Assembly: GCA_024404295.1 (NCBI GenBank)
Contig: JAKSQE010000074.1
Location: 1 to 6,472, forward strand
DNA length: 6,472 nucleotides
DNA from: Oscillibacter sp.
GTDB taxonomy: Bacteria > Bacillota > Clostridia > Oscillospirales > Oscillospiraceae
Reading direction: 5' to 3'
Numbering within the stretch: the first letter of the stretch is position 1; the number at the start of each line of letters is the position of its first letter. The translations under genes were made by a program, and so were the position numbers. A model generated the notes under the pieces. It was not told the origin of the DNA. It did no database searches and saw only the letters and a list, made by a program, of their open reading frames with translations. Below, one piece after another: positions 1-5,338 of the stretch.

Positions 1-1125
1 AGCGCCGGAGACAAACCCCATTGCGCAGAACAACGTCACCACAGACGAGCCGCCATAGCTGAAAAACGGCAGCGTCAGTCCGATCACAGGCATGATAAAC
101 AGGCACATACCGATGTTAATGATCGCCTGGAATGTCAGCATTGCCGCAAAACCAACGCAAATATACATGTAGAACGGGATCTCCGCCCGTTGTGCCACCA
201 GTAAAATTCTTGTCACAATGGCAGCCAGCAGAAGAATGACAAGTAACGTACCGACTAATCCCAGTTCTTCTCCAATGACAGAAAAAATCAAGTCTGTATG
301 CCGTGCAGGAATCGAGCCGCTACCCCCTTGGGTTTGCGTTCCGTTCAGATACCCCTGTCCAAATAATCCGCCGCCGCCCAATGTCAACAAACTGCGGTTC
401 TGCTGCCATCCGGCATCTCGCGGATCCAGTGTATGATCAAAAACCACCAGAAACCGATTCCGCATATATCCGGGCAGCAAATTCAGTTTCCAAATCAGCG
501 CAAAAGCCGCCCCACTTGCGCCAAACAACAGTGCAAACCACCGCAGGGCAAATCCCGCGACAAAGGCCATGGTCGCAAAAATCAGAATGAACATCAGGGC
601 ATTTCCCATATCACCGGAGATCATATAATACAAGCCCGCCATGCCCAGGGCATGTCCTGCCGCCATCAAGGCGGAGGAAAAGGATGTCAGATCCATCCGC
701 TCCTCTTTCAACCACATGAGCTGCCATGCCAGCACTAACACAAAGGTGATCTTCACAACCTCAGCAGGGCCGACCATGACCGGAAACCCCGGAAACTTCA
801 GCCATGCCACATTGCCGTCTTTTCCACGTCCGAGAGGGGTTTTCAGCAGCAGAATAAAAATGACATTGAATGCAGCGATCCACTTCCACCGCCGCATTAA
901 GGTTTCGGTATCCAGCATCGAAATGCCCAGATATGCGACAATGCCAATCAGCATTGCAGCGCTTTGGACACCGATATACCGGATATCCCAGCTACCGCCC
1001 AAATACTGAGAGGCACTATAAATCATTACAATACCATATACACAGGCAGTGCAGCAAAGCCCCAGCAAAACCAAGTCAGCCTGCCGGAAAATATCTCCTA
1101 TTGTTCCATTCAAACGATTCTGCAT
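1..1125 (-). CDS. rodA: SEDS-family peptidoglycan glycosyltransferase, RodA/FtsW/SpoVE type (3' end cut by window edge)
   Basis: This is a polytopic membrane protein that polymerises lipid II into glycan strands, working with a class B penicillin-binding protein. The 375 visible codons run in frame to base 1 without a stop. RodA/FtsW proteins are usually about 370-420 residues, so only a short C-terminal tail should be missing. Seen: a series of hydrophobic segments (about ten by eye), W108 in an AWLKFPGF stretch followed by GPAE (usual form QPSE), the signature RHTDLIFSVIGEELGLVG at 275-292, and GLTLPFFSYGGSS at 349-361. D278 in RHTD matches the essential aspartate of the family. The arginine before HTD favours RodA over FtsW (which often has EAHTD), but SpoVE or a second FtsW cannot be excluded. 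The start at 1125 has AGGTGG at 1140-1135, nine bases upstream. It is divergent from tsaE and has its own promoter. Confidence 0.93.
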   Translation of the reverse strand, partial: MQNRLNGTIGDIFRQADLVLLGLCCTACVYGIVMIYSASQYLGGSWDIRYIGVQSAAMLIGIVAYLGISMLDTETLMRRWKWIAAFNVIFILLLKTPLGRGKDGNVAWLKFPGFPVMVGPAEVVKITFVLVLAWQLMWLKEERMDLTSFSSALMAAGHALGMAGLYYMISGDMGNALMFILIFATMAFVAGFALRWFALLFGASGAAFALIWKLNLLPGYMRNRFLVVFDHTLDPRDAGWQQNRSLLTLGGGGLFGQGYLNGTQTQGGSGSIPARHTDLIFSVIGEELGLVGTLLVILLLAAIVTRILLVAQRAEIPFYMYICVGFAAMLTFQAIINIGMCLFIMPVIGLTLPFFSYGGSSVVTLFCAMGFVSGA

Positions 1126-1160
1126 GGAGGGCTACCACCTGTTTCAAAAATTATTTATTA

Positions 1161-1189
1161 AGTATACCACAAAGAAAAAGTCATGTAAA
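1161..1189 (-). promoter_or_regulatory. Sigma-A-type promoter for the SEDS gene
   Basis: On the minus strand a -35 box TTTACA (1189-1184) is followed, after a 17-base spacer, by a -10 box TATACT (1166-1161). Each differs from consensus by one base. Transcription would start near 1154, giving a leader of about 30 bases before the ATG at 1125. The assignment rests on sequence match, spacing and position. Confidence 0.78.
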
Positions 1190-1204
1190 CCGAGCAAATT
1201 TCTT

Positions 1205-1233
1205 TTTACAACGGAAGCAACATATGATATAAT
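1205..1233 (+). promoter_or_regulatory. Sigma-A-type promoter for tsaE-tsaB-upp, with extended -10
   Basis: A -35 box TTTACA (1205-1210), a 17-base spacer and a perfect -10 box TATAAT (1228-1233) are present. A TG one base before the -10 (1225-1226) makes it an extended -10. The start point would be about 1240, leaving a leader of about 25 bases before tsaE. It points away from the SEDS promoter and does not overlap it; the two -35 boxes are 15 bases apart. Confidence 0.82.
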
Positions 1234-1264
1234 AAATCGATTTATGGAAAGAAGAGGATTCTCC

Positions 1265-1690
1265 ATGGTTTTTCAATCCCACAGTGAAGCGGAAACCGAG
1301 GCACTTGGACATCGTCTGGCCCAAGTTTTAACACCCGGTGCAGTCATTGCCTATGAAGGCGGACTTGGCATGGGAAAAACAGCATTCACCCGCGGTCTTG
1401 CCGCTGGGCTGCACTGCCCCGCTCGTGTTACAAGTCCAACCTTTACCATTGTGAACGAATATGAGGGTGGCCGTCTTCCGCTGTTTCATTTCGATATGTA
1501 TCGTTTGCCGGATGCTGATGCTCTGTTTGACATCGGTTGGGAGGATTATTTGGCGCGCGGAGGGATTTGTGCTGTTGAGTGGAGCGAGCAAGTTTCAGAG
1601 GCTCTGCCCCCCGACACGATTTGGATCCGTTTCTCCCGCGTAAGTGATACCGAGCGAACGATTACCTTGGAAGGAGTAGAACTCCCATGA
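1265..1690 (+). CDS. tsaE: tRNA threonylcarbamoyladenosine biosynthesis ATPase TsaE (YjeE)
   Basis: TsaE is the P-loop ATPase that drives cycling of the TsaB-TsaD complex, which transfers threonylcarbamoyl to A37 of ANN-decoding tRNAs. The 141-residue product fits the family length (about 140-160). Seen: the Walker A motif GGLGMGKT at 32-39 (most relatives have GAGKT, so Met replaces Ala), TSPTF at 56-60, HFDMYRL at 75-81, GWEDYL at 91-96 and VEWSEQ at 104-109, all in the usual order. The reading frame is open well upstream, but the start at 1265 is preferred. It has GAAGAGG at 1251-1257 seven bases before it, it lies just downstream of the promoter, and the protein then begins where the family does. 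An in-frame ATG at 1244 has no good ribosome site. The stop overlaps the start of tsaB by four bases (ATGA), which suggests translational coupling. Confidence 0.95.
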   Translation: MVFQSHSEAETEALGHRLAQVLTPGAVIAYEGGLGMGKTAFTRGLAAGLHCPARVTSPTFTIVNEYEGGRLPLFHFDMYRLPDADALFDIGWEDYLARGGICAVEWSEQVSEALPPDTIWIRFSRVSDTERTITLEGVELP

Positions 1691-2376
1691 AGATTTTAGC
1701 TTTGGAGACTTCTGCCAAGGCTGTCTCCGCTGCAGTCTGCGAAAACGGTAAAATTCTGGCAGCCGGCTATCAGGACACCGGACTGACACATAGCCGTACA
1801 TTAATGCCCATCGTAGAGCACATTCTGAAAAATACCGATCTGACTCCTAAAGATGTGGATGCCATCGCTGTCAGTGTCGGTCCCGGTTCTTTCACCGGTA
1901 TTCGCATCGGTGTATCCGCAGCAAAGGGCCTTGCTTTTGCATTAGACAAGCCCGCGATCGGAGTATCCACATTAGCTGCGATGGCGCGGAATCTCTCCTG
2001 TGTAGAGGGTATTGTAATCGGCGCCATGGATGCACGGCGCAATCAGGTCTACAACGCGAACTTTGTCATAGAAGGCGGACAGATCTCTCGTCTGACGGAG
2101 GATCGCGCCATCGCACTCCGTGATCTGGCCGAAGAACTTCGTCCGGATCCCCGCCCCAAGTTTTTGGTGGGCGACGGTGCAAAGCTTGCCTATGATTTTC
2201 TGGCAGAAGCAGGAATCGCCTGCCGGTTAGCTCCTCCTCACCTGCTTATGCAGAACGCCATGTCTGTGGCATTGGAAGCCGAAGTTCTGGCCGCTCAGGG
2301 CAAAACGGTCAATCCTCAGGAACTGGATGCTTTTTATCTGCGTCCCCCTCAGGCAGATTTATTAAAGAAAAAATAA
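1687..2376 (+). CDS. tsaB: tRNA threonylcarbamoyladenosine biosynthesis protein TsaB (YeaZ)
   Basis: TsaB is the inactive ASKHA-fold paralogue of TsaD and serves as its dimer partner in the t6A complex. The 229 residues match the usual length. Seen: the N-terminal MKILALETSAKAVSAAV strand-turn-strand, THSRTLMP at 34-41, the family signature VGPGSFTGIRIGVSAAKGLA at 64-83, MDARRNQVY at 114-122, and the C-terminal FYLRPPQAD. The ATG lies inside the tsaE stop, and its ribosome site AAGGAG (1671-1676) lies within the tsaE coding sequence. In many Firmicutes tsaB is followed by rimI and tsaD. Here the next gene is upp, so TsaD must be encoded outside this window. Confidence 0.95.
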   Translation: MKILALETSAKAVSAAVCENGKILAAGYQDTGLTHSRTLMPIVEHILKNTDLTPKDVDAIAVSVGPGSFTGIRIGVSAAKGLAFALDKPAIGVSTLAAMARNLSCVEGIVIGAMDARRNQVYNANFVIEGGQISRLTEDRAIALRDLAEELRPDPRPKFLVGDGAKLAYDFLAEAGIACRLAPPHLLMQNAMSVALEAEVLAAQGKTVNPQELDAFYLRPPQADLLKKK

Positions 2377-2401
2377 TTTTTTATAAAGGAGAACAAGTAT
2401 T

Positions 2402-3031
2402 ATGGGTAAAGTTGTTATTATGGATCATCCTCTGGTGTCCCACAAGCTGTCTATCATGCGTGACAAGAACACCAGCGTCAAGGATTTCCGCGAACTGGTC
2501 AGCGAAATTGGTATGCTGATTACTTATGAGGCCACTCGCGATCTCCCCATGACCACCAAGCGCATTGAAACCCCCATCTGTGAGATGGATGCTCCCACCT
2601 TGGCCGGCAAGAAATTTGCTGTGGTACCCATCCTGCGTGCAGGTCTGGGGCTGGTGGACGGCGTACTGCGTATGGTCCCCTCTGCTCGTGTGGGCCACAT
2701 TGGTATGTTCCGTGATGAGGAAACTCTGATCCCCCATGTCTACTTCTGCAAAATGCCTAAGGATATCGCTGAGCGTGATGTTCTGATCGTCGATCCCATG
2801 CTGGCTACCGGTGGCTCTGCTGCTGCCGCAATCCAGGAGATGAAGGATCGTGGCTGCAAGCATATCAAGCTGATGGTTCTGGTTGCCGCTCCCGAGGGCA
2901 TCAAGTGCATTCAGGATGCACACCCCGATGTGGATATCTATGCCGGCGCTCTGGATGAAAAGCTGAATGAGCGCGGCTACATTGTTCCCGGTCTGGGCGA
3001 TGCCGGTGATCGTATCTTTGGTACGAAGTAA
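2402..3031 (+). CDS. upp: Uracil phosphoribosyltransferase
   Basis: A cytosolic salvage enzyme that makes UMP and pyrophosphate from uracil and PRPP. The 209 residues equal the standard length. Seen: PILRAGLGLVDG at 76-87, the PRPP-binding loop VDPMLATGGSAAAAI at 130-144, and the C-terminal uracil-binding segment GYIVPGLGDAGDRIFGTK at 192-209. A strong ribosome site AAAGGAG (2385-2391) sits 10 bases before the ATG. The gap to tsaB is 25 bases with no terminator, so it is probably co-transcribed with tsaE-tsaB. Codon use is visibly more biased than in its neighbours (leucine almost always CTG), as expected of a highly expressed gene. A separate promoter inside tsaB is possible but I did not identify one. 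Confidence 0.97.
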   Translation: MGKVVIMDHPLVSHKLSIMRDKNTSVKDFRELVSEIGMLITYEATRDLPMTTKRIETPICEMDAPTLAGKKFAVVPILRAGLGLVDGVLRMVPSARVGHIGMFRDEETLIPHVYFCKMPKDIAERDVLIVDPMLATGGSAAAAIQEMKDRGCKHIKLMVLVAAPEGIKCIQDAHPDVDIYAGALDEKLNERGYIVPGLGDAGDRIFGTK

Positions 3032-3041
3032 TCGTTACTCC

Positions 3042-3077
3042 AACAGGGTTGAGCCGTTGACTCAACCCTGTTTTCTT
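3042..3077 (+). terminator. Intrinsic terminator after upp
   Basis: A perfect 12-bp stem (AACAGGGTTGAG at 3042-3053 with its complement at 3061-3072) encloses a 7-base loop and runs into a T-rich tail (TTTTCTT, 3071-3077). It lies 10 bases after the upp stop. The next gene starts only about 20 bases later, so some read-through is likely to be used. Confidence 0.9.
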
Positions 3078-3098
3078 AAAGTATGAGGAGCGTACAAC

Positions 3099-3785
3099 AT
3101 GCTAAAACACATTTTCATCGATCTGGATGATACCATTCTGGACTTTTCCGGCGGCGAAGCCAAAGCCCTCAGCACTACTTTAGCCAGTTTCGGTCTGGAT
3201 CCCACTCCAGAGATTCTCCAGCTATACCATGTCATCAACATTCGTCACTGGGAAATGCTGGAGCGCGGAGAATTGACGCGGCCACAAGTGCTGGTAAAGC
3301 GATTTGAAGCGCTGTTTGCCGAACTGGGACTTCCCCTTTCCGGTGCGGAGGTAAACAAAACCTACGGTCACAACCTGTCTCTTCAGCATGATTTTCTTCC
3401 AGGTGCAAAGGATCTGCTGAATACTCTTTTCGGCAAATATGATCTCTATTTAGCCTCTAATGGCAATCTTGCCACACAGCAAAGACGTCTGACCGATGCC
3501 AATTTATACCCTTGGTTCCAAGGTGTTTTTATTTCCGAGGAAATCGGTGCAAACAAACCCTCACCCGAATTCTTTGAAAAATGTTTTTCCCAGATCCCCA
3601 GCTTCCACCCAGAAGATGCTGTTATGATTGGTGACAGTCTGACCTCCGACATAAAAGGCGGTCGGGATGCCGGATTGCGAACGATTTGGTTTAATCCGCA
3701 CCATAAAGCTCCTGCAGCGGACATTCAACCCGATTTTGAGATTGAATCATTGTCACAGCTGCCCGGTCTTCTGGAAATTTTATAA
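3099..3785 (+). CDS. HAD-family hydrolase, YjjG/YfnB-type (probable pyrimidine 5'-nucleotidase)
   Basis: A haloacid-dehalogenase-superfamily phosphatase of 228 residues, the usual length for the YjjG/YfnB group. All four HAD motifs are visible: motif I FIDLDDTILDF with nucleophile D8 and acid D10, motif II ASNG with S120, motif III K153 in ANKPSPEFF, and motif IV IGDSLTSDIKGG with D179 and D184. The helical cap lies between motifs I and II (about residues 17-95). E. coli YjjG dephosphorylates dUMP, dTMP and UMP, but the exact substrate here is inferred from family only. Placement next to upp fits a role in pyrimidine nucleotide turnover. The ATG is preceded by GAGGAG (3085-3090) with eight bases between. 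No promoter fits between the upp terminator and this start, so it probably depends on read-through or a promoter inside upp. Confidence 0.88.
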   Translation: MLKHIFIDLDDTILDFSGGEAKALSTTLASFGLDPTPEILQLYHVINIRHWEMLERGELTRPQVLVKRFEALFAELGLPLSGAEVNKTYGHNLSLQHDFLPGAKDLLNTLFGKYDLYLASNGNLATQQRRLTDANLYPWFQGVFISEEIGANKPSPEFFEKCFSQIPSFHPEDAVMIGDSLTSDIKGGRDAGLRTIWFNPHHKAPAADIQPDFEIESLSQLPGLLEIL

Positions 3786-3791
3786 TGTAAA

Positions 3792-3822
3792 AAACAGCTC
3801 CGAAACCGGAGCTGTTTCTTTT
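3792..3822 (+). terminator. Bidirectional intrinsic terminator between two convergent genes
   Basis: An 11-bp perfect stem (AAACAGCTCCG at 3792-3802 with its complement at 3807-3817) closes a 4-base loop. On the plus strand it ends in CTTTT. On the minus strand the A-run at 3789-3794 gives a T-run. It lies 6 bases after the HAD stop and overlaps the stop of the convergent 3D gene only at its tail, so it can serve both. Confidence 0.87.
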
Positions 3823-4822
3823 AATCATCCAGAATATAAACTGTGGCACTGCGGCGGCCGAAGTTGATGCACTCTTGATACGTGCCGTAATACAAATCAA
3901 TCTTATTACCCTTCACGCCCGTGTCTTCTGCGCGAGCCATGCCATACTCTGCATTCTTGGCTACCACATACATCTGTGTTCCCAACGGAATCACTTTTTT
4001 GTCCACTGCCGCCACACCTTGGCGAACTGCTGTACCAGTGGCGGTAATGTTGTTCACGCCCTTATCCGTGGCAGTATAAGCGGTTGCAGTCATGGTTTTT
4101 GCCTCTTTGAAACGCATCGTCGCGCCGGAGGCAAAAGTCAAATAACCACTGCCGTCTTCATTATATTTTACTCCGATCATCCGATCATCGGCGCTAACCG
4201 AGTTCACACTGGTCCCTTCCTCCACGATGGCAGGTTCCGCCGTAGTAGACAGTTCCTCCACGAACTGACGGGAAATCACTTCACCGGCCATCCAAGTCTG
4301 TTCGTAGATCGCAGTTCGAATACCATCTTTGCCGGGCTGTACGATCCGCTGTGTACCAACAAGCAGATCGGGCGTCTGCAAATAAGTTGTCGTGTGGGGT
4401 GCCAATTCTGTTACCTGTTCATAGGTCGTCAGGCAATCAGAAATCGTCAGCATCACATGATCTGCAAATTTTTCGACTCCAACCATCTCAATGGGACTGG
4501 GGATCACGGCCATACGTGCCAAAAGTTGCGCAATGCTTTCCTCTTGCGCAGTTACCCGCATTGTAGTGCCGTTGTGCAGTACCGTGACCATCATTCCCTC
4601 ATCCAGCATGACGTCCTCACCTTTCACACCGGTGCTCACATCAATCAACTGCGGAACAATTGCCTGGGCGCTTTCGTTCAGTTTCGTTTCCATTTCATTG
4701 CCGCTGAGCGTATACAGAGCATCTGCCCAACCGGTCACTCCTGCCAAAGCTACCGCCGCAAGAATTGCCAGCGCCAGCAGGTGGCCCATCCAATGGACGT
4801 TACTGAGTTTCTTCATTAACAA
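3821..4822 (-). CDS. Membrane-anchored cell-wall protein with G5 and C-terminal 3D domains (YabE-like)
   Basis: Numbering here is from the ATG at 4816. Residues 11-29 form one hydrophobic segment after a KK-containing start, so the protein is a signal-anchored or secreted protein acting outside the membrane. Domains by eye: a DUF348-like segment at about 57-118, a G5 domain at about 127-202 (ending in EPAIVEEGT), and a 3D domain at about 240-329. The three aspartates that name the 3D domain are D272 (AAVDKKVIPLGTQMYV), D298 (AEDTG) and D307 (GNKIDLYYG). The 3D fold resembles MltA lytic transglycosylases; YabE/Rpf/Sps relatives remodel peptidoglycan. Start choice: GGAGGT at 4836-4831 lies nine bases before an in-frame TTG at 4822, but fifteen before the ATG at 4816. 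I therefore prefer the TTG (333 residues), and the ATG (331) is the alternative. A TTG at 4852 would place the ribosome site inside the gene. Confidence 0.88.
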   Translation of the reverse strand: MLMKKLSNVHWMGHLLALAILAAVALAGVTGWADALYTLSGNEMETKLNESAQAIVPQLIDVSTGVKGEDVMLDEGMMVTVLHNGTTMRVTAQEESIAQLLARMAVIPSPIEMVGVEKFADHVMLTISDCLTTYEQVTELAPHTTTYLQTPDLLVGTQRIVQPGKDGIRTAIYEQTWMAGEVISRQFVEELSTTAEPAIVEEGTSVNSVSADDRMIGVKYNEDGSGYLTFASGATMRFKEAKTMTATAYTATDKGVNNITATGTAVRQGVAAVDKKVIPLGTQMYVVAKNAEYGMARAEDTGVKGNKIDLYYGTYQECINFGRRSATVYILDD

Positions 4823-4872
4823 ACTTAAAAACCTCCAATAAAATCTCCCCAAAAACGGGGTCGTTTCATTTT

Positions 4873-4886
4873 GTAACTTTTGTTAC
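4873..4886. repeat. Inverted repeat GTAAC-N4-GTTAC in the 3D-gene leader
   Basis: Perfect 5-bp arms around TTTT (plus strand), located about 15-28 bases downstream of the expected transcription start of the 3D gene. The same arms recur at 5028-5042. It could be a small operator or an RNA hairpin; five base pairs alone is weak. Confidence 0.4.
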
Positions 4887-4906
4887 TTTTTCGGAAGACA
4901 TGGTTT

Positions 4907-4935
4907 ATTATACACGCCGTCCCCACTTTTGTCAA
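4907..4935 (-). promoter_or_regulatory. Perfect-consensus sigma-A promoter for the 3D gene
   Basis: TTGACA (4935-4930) and TATAAT (4912-4907) are separated by exactly 17 bases, a full match to the sigma-A consensus. The start point would be near 4901. The spacer carries the motif AAAAGTGGGGACGG, which recurs almost exactly about 42 bases upstream. A promoter this strong often needs repression, so the repeat could be an operator; that part is inference. Confidence 0.9.
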
Positions 4936-4973
4936 GTTTTATTGGCTGTACCTATTTTCCGTCCCCCACTTTT
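4917..4973 (-). repeat. Two near-identical direct repeats of AAAAGTGGGG(G)ACGG over the promoter
   Basis: On the minus strand AAAAGTGGGGGACGG lies at 4973-4959 and AAAAGTGGGGACGG at 4930-4917. They differ only by one extra G, and their equivalent ends are 42-43 bases apart, about four helical turns. One copy lies between the -35 and -10 boxes of the 3D promoter. They could be binding sites for a regulator or a remnant of promoter duplication. Function is unknown. Confidence 0.65.
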
Positions 4974-5027
4974 ATGCTTTTTCGACGGGTTTTCCATTTT
5001 TTACAACCATACATTTTGCAGGAATAT

Positions 5028-5042
5028 GTAACAATCTGTTAC
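5028..5042. repeat. Inverted repeat GTAAC-N5-GTTAC upstream of the 3D promoter
   Basis: Perfect 5-bp arms identical to those at 4873-4886, with a 5-base centre (AATCT, plus strand). It lies about 95 bases upstream of the -35 box. The shared half-site suggests one binding protein for both, but this is inference from two short matches. Confidence 0.4.
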
Positions 5043-5070
5043 CATTTGGGCTAAAGCTGAAAATGACATT

Positions 5071-5113
5071 AAAAAAAGCGGAATCCGTTGCACTGCAACA
5101 GATTCCGCTTTTT
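5071..5113 (-). terminator. Intrinsic terminator of the copA-csoR-copZ operon
   Basis: A long hairpin: AAAAAGCGGAATC (minus strand 5113-5101) pairs with its complement at 5085-5073, and CAACG (5086-5090 region) extends the stem after one mismatch, around a 5-base loop (5095-5091). The minus strand ends in seven T residues (5077-5071). It lies 14 bases after the copZ stop. Confidence 0.9.
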
Positions 5114-5127
5114 CTTCTTATTGTTAT

Positions 5128-5325
5128 TTACTCCTGTACTTCTGGAGTGAAGCCCAGATCTTCCAACTCGGTAACAGCTGTCTTCACGCAATGCTGGCAG
5201 CCGTCGATCACAACGTTCTTCTCTGCCAGGTTCACCTGAAATTTCAGTTCCGCCTCGGTCAATGCGTTCGTGATACGTTTCACACAGTTTTCGCACATCA
5301 TATCGGGTACTTTAATGGTCGTCAT
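5128..5325 (-). CDS. copZ: CopZ-like heavy-metal-associated (HMA) domain protein with an extra CxxC
   Basis: A 65-residue single HMA domain, the standard size for CopZ/Atx1-type copper chaperones, which bind Cu(I) and pass it to CopA or CsoR. Seen: the metal motif MMCENC with C11 and C14 after the first strand, and the typical VNLAEKNVVIDG second and third strands. Unusual is CQHC at 43-46, at the start of the second helix, where ordinary CopZ proteins have a stretch such as PxxVSxE. Both motifs are followed by VK (CENCVK and CQHCVK). The ATG has AAAGGAG (5340-5334) eight bases upstream, and that site overlaps the csoR stop. It is the last gene of the operon. Mercury or another soft metal is possible, but the CsoR and CopA neighbours favour copper. 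Confidence 0.9.
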   Translation of the reverse strand: MTTIKVPDMMCENCVKRITNALTEAELKFQVNLAEKNVVIDGCQHCVKTAVTELEDLGFTPEVQE

Positions 5326-5338
5326 CGTTTCTTCTCCT

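Larger units (their letters stand above)
4823..5070. other. Non-coding region upstream of the 3D gene
   Basis: This stretch carries no gene I can support. Read on the minus strand it holds, in order: an inverted repeat (5042-5028), two copies of a G-rich motif (4973-4959 and 4930-4917), a perfect promoter (4935-4907), and a leader of about 80 bases with two small hairpins (4886-4873 and 4860-4847) before the ribosome site at 4836-4831. The plus-strand open frame across it has no ribosome site and runs through a terminator and the copZ gene. Confidence 0.75.

Noticed and set aside
303..1232. Several plus-strand frames of 65-122 codons
   Set aside because: All lie opposite the SEDS gene or its promoter region and have no domain or ribosome site. 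The SEDS frame explains the sequence fully.
1049..1264. N-terminal extension of TsaE by 72 residues
   Set aside because: It would read through the SEDS start and both promoters. The family begins at the ATG at 1265, which has its own ribosome site.
2381..2923. 180-codon open frame on the minus strand
   Set aside because: Antisense to upp, a highly biased gene. Strong codon bias often leaves the opposite strand free of stops. There is no ribosome site or recognisable domain.
3875..4819. 314-codon open frame on the plus strand
   Set aside because: It is fully antisense to the G5/3D gene, whose domains are clear. It lacks a ribosome site and its product has a low-complexity, Cys/His-scattered composition typical of an antisense frame.
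4847..4860. CCCC-N6-GGGG as a possible CsoR operator
   Set aside because: CsoR sites are G-rich palindromes but with a shorter centre and flanking TA. This one lies in the leader of a cell-wall gene, so it is better seen as a small hairpin.
4827..4901. Two tiny leader frames on the minus strand (11 and 14 codons) before the 3D gene
   Set aside because: They are overlapping short frames with no ribosome site. The second ends just after the 3D-gene ribosome site, so a leader peptide is possible in principle, but nothing beyond the frames supports it.
4880..5239. 119-codon plus-strand frame over the intergenic region
   Set aside because: It crosses the 3D promoter on the wrong strand, the copper-operon terminator and part of copZ, and has no ribosome site.
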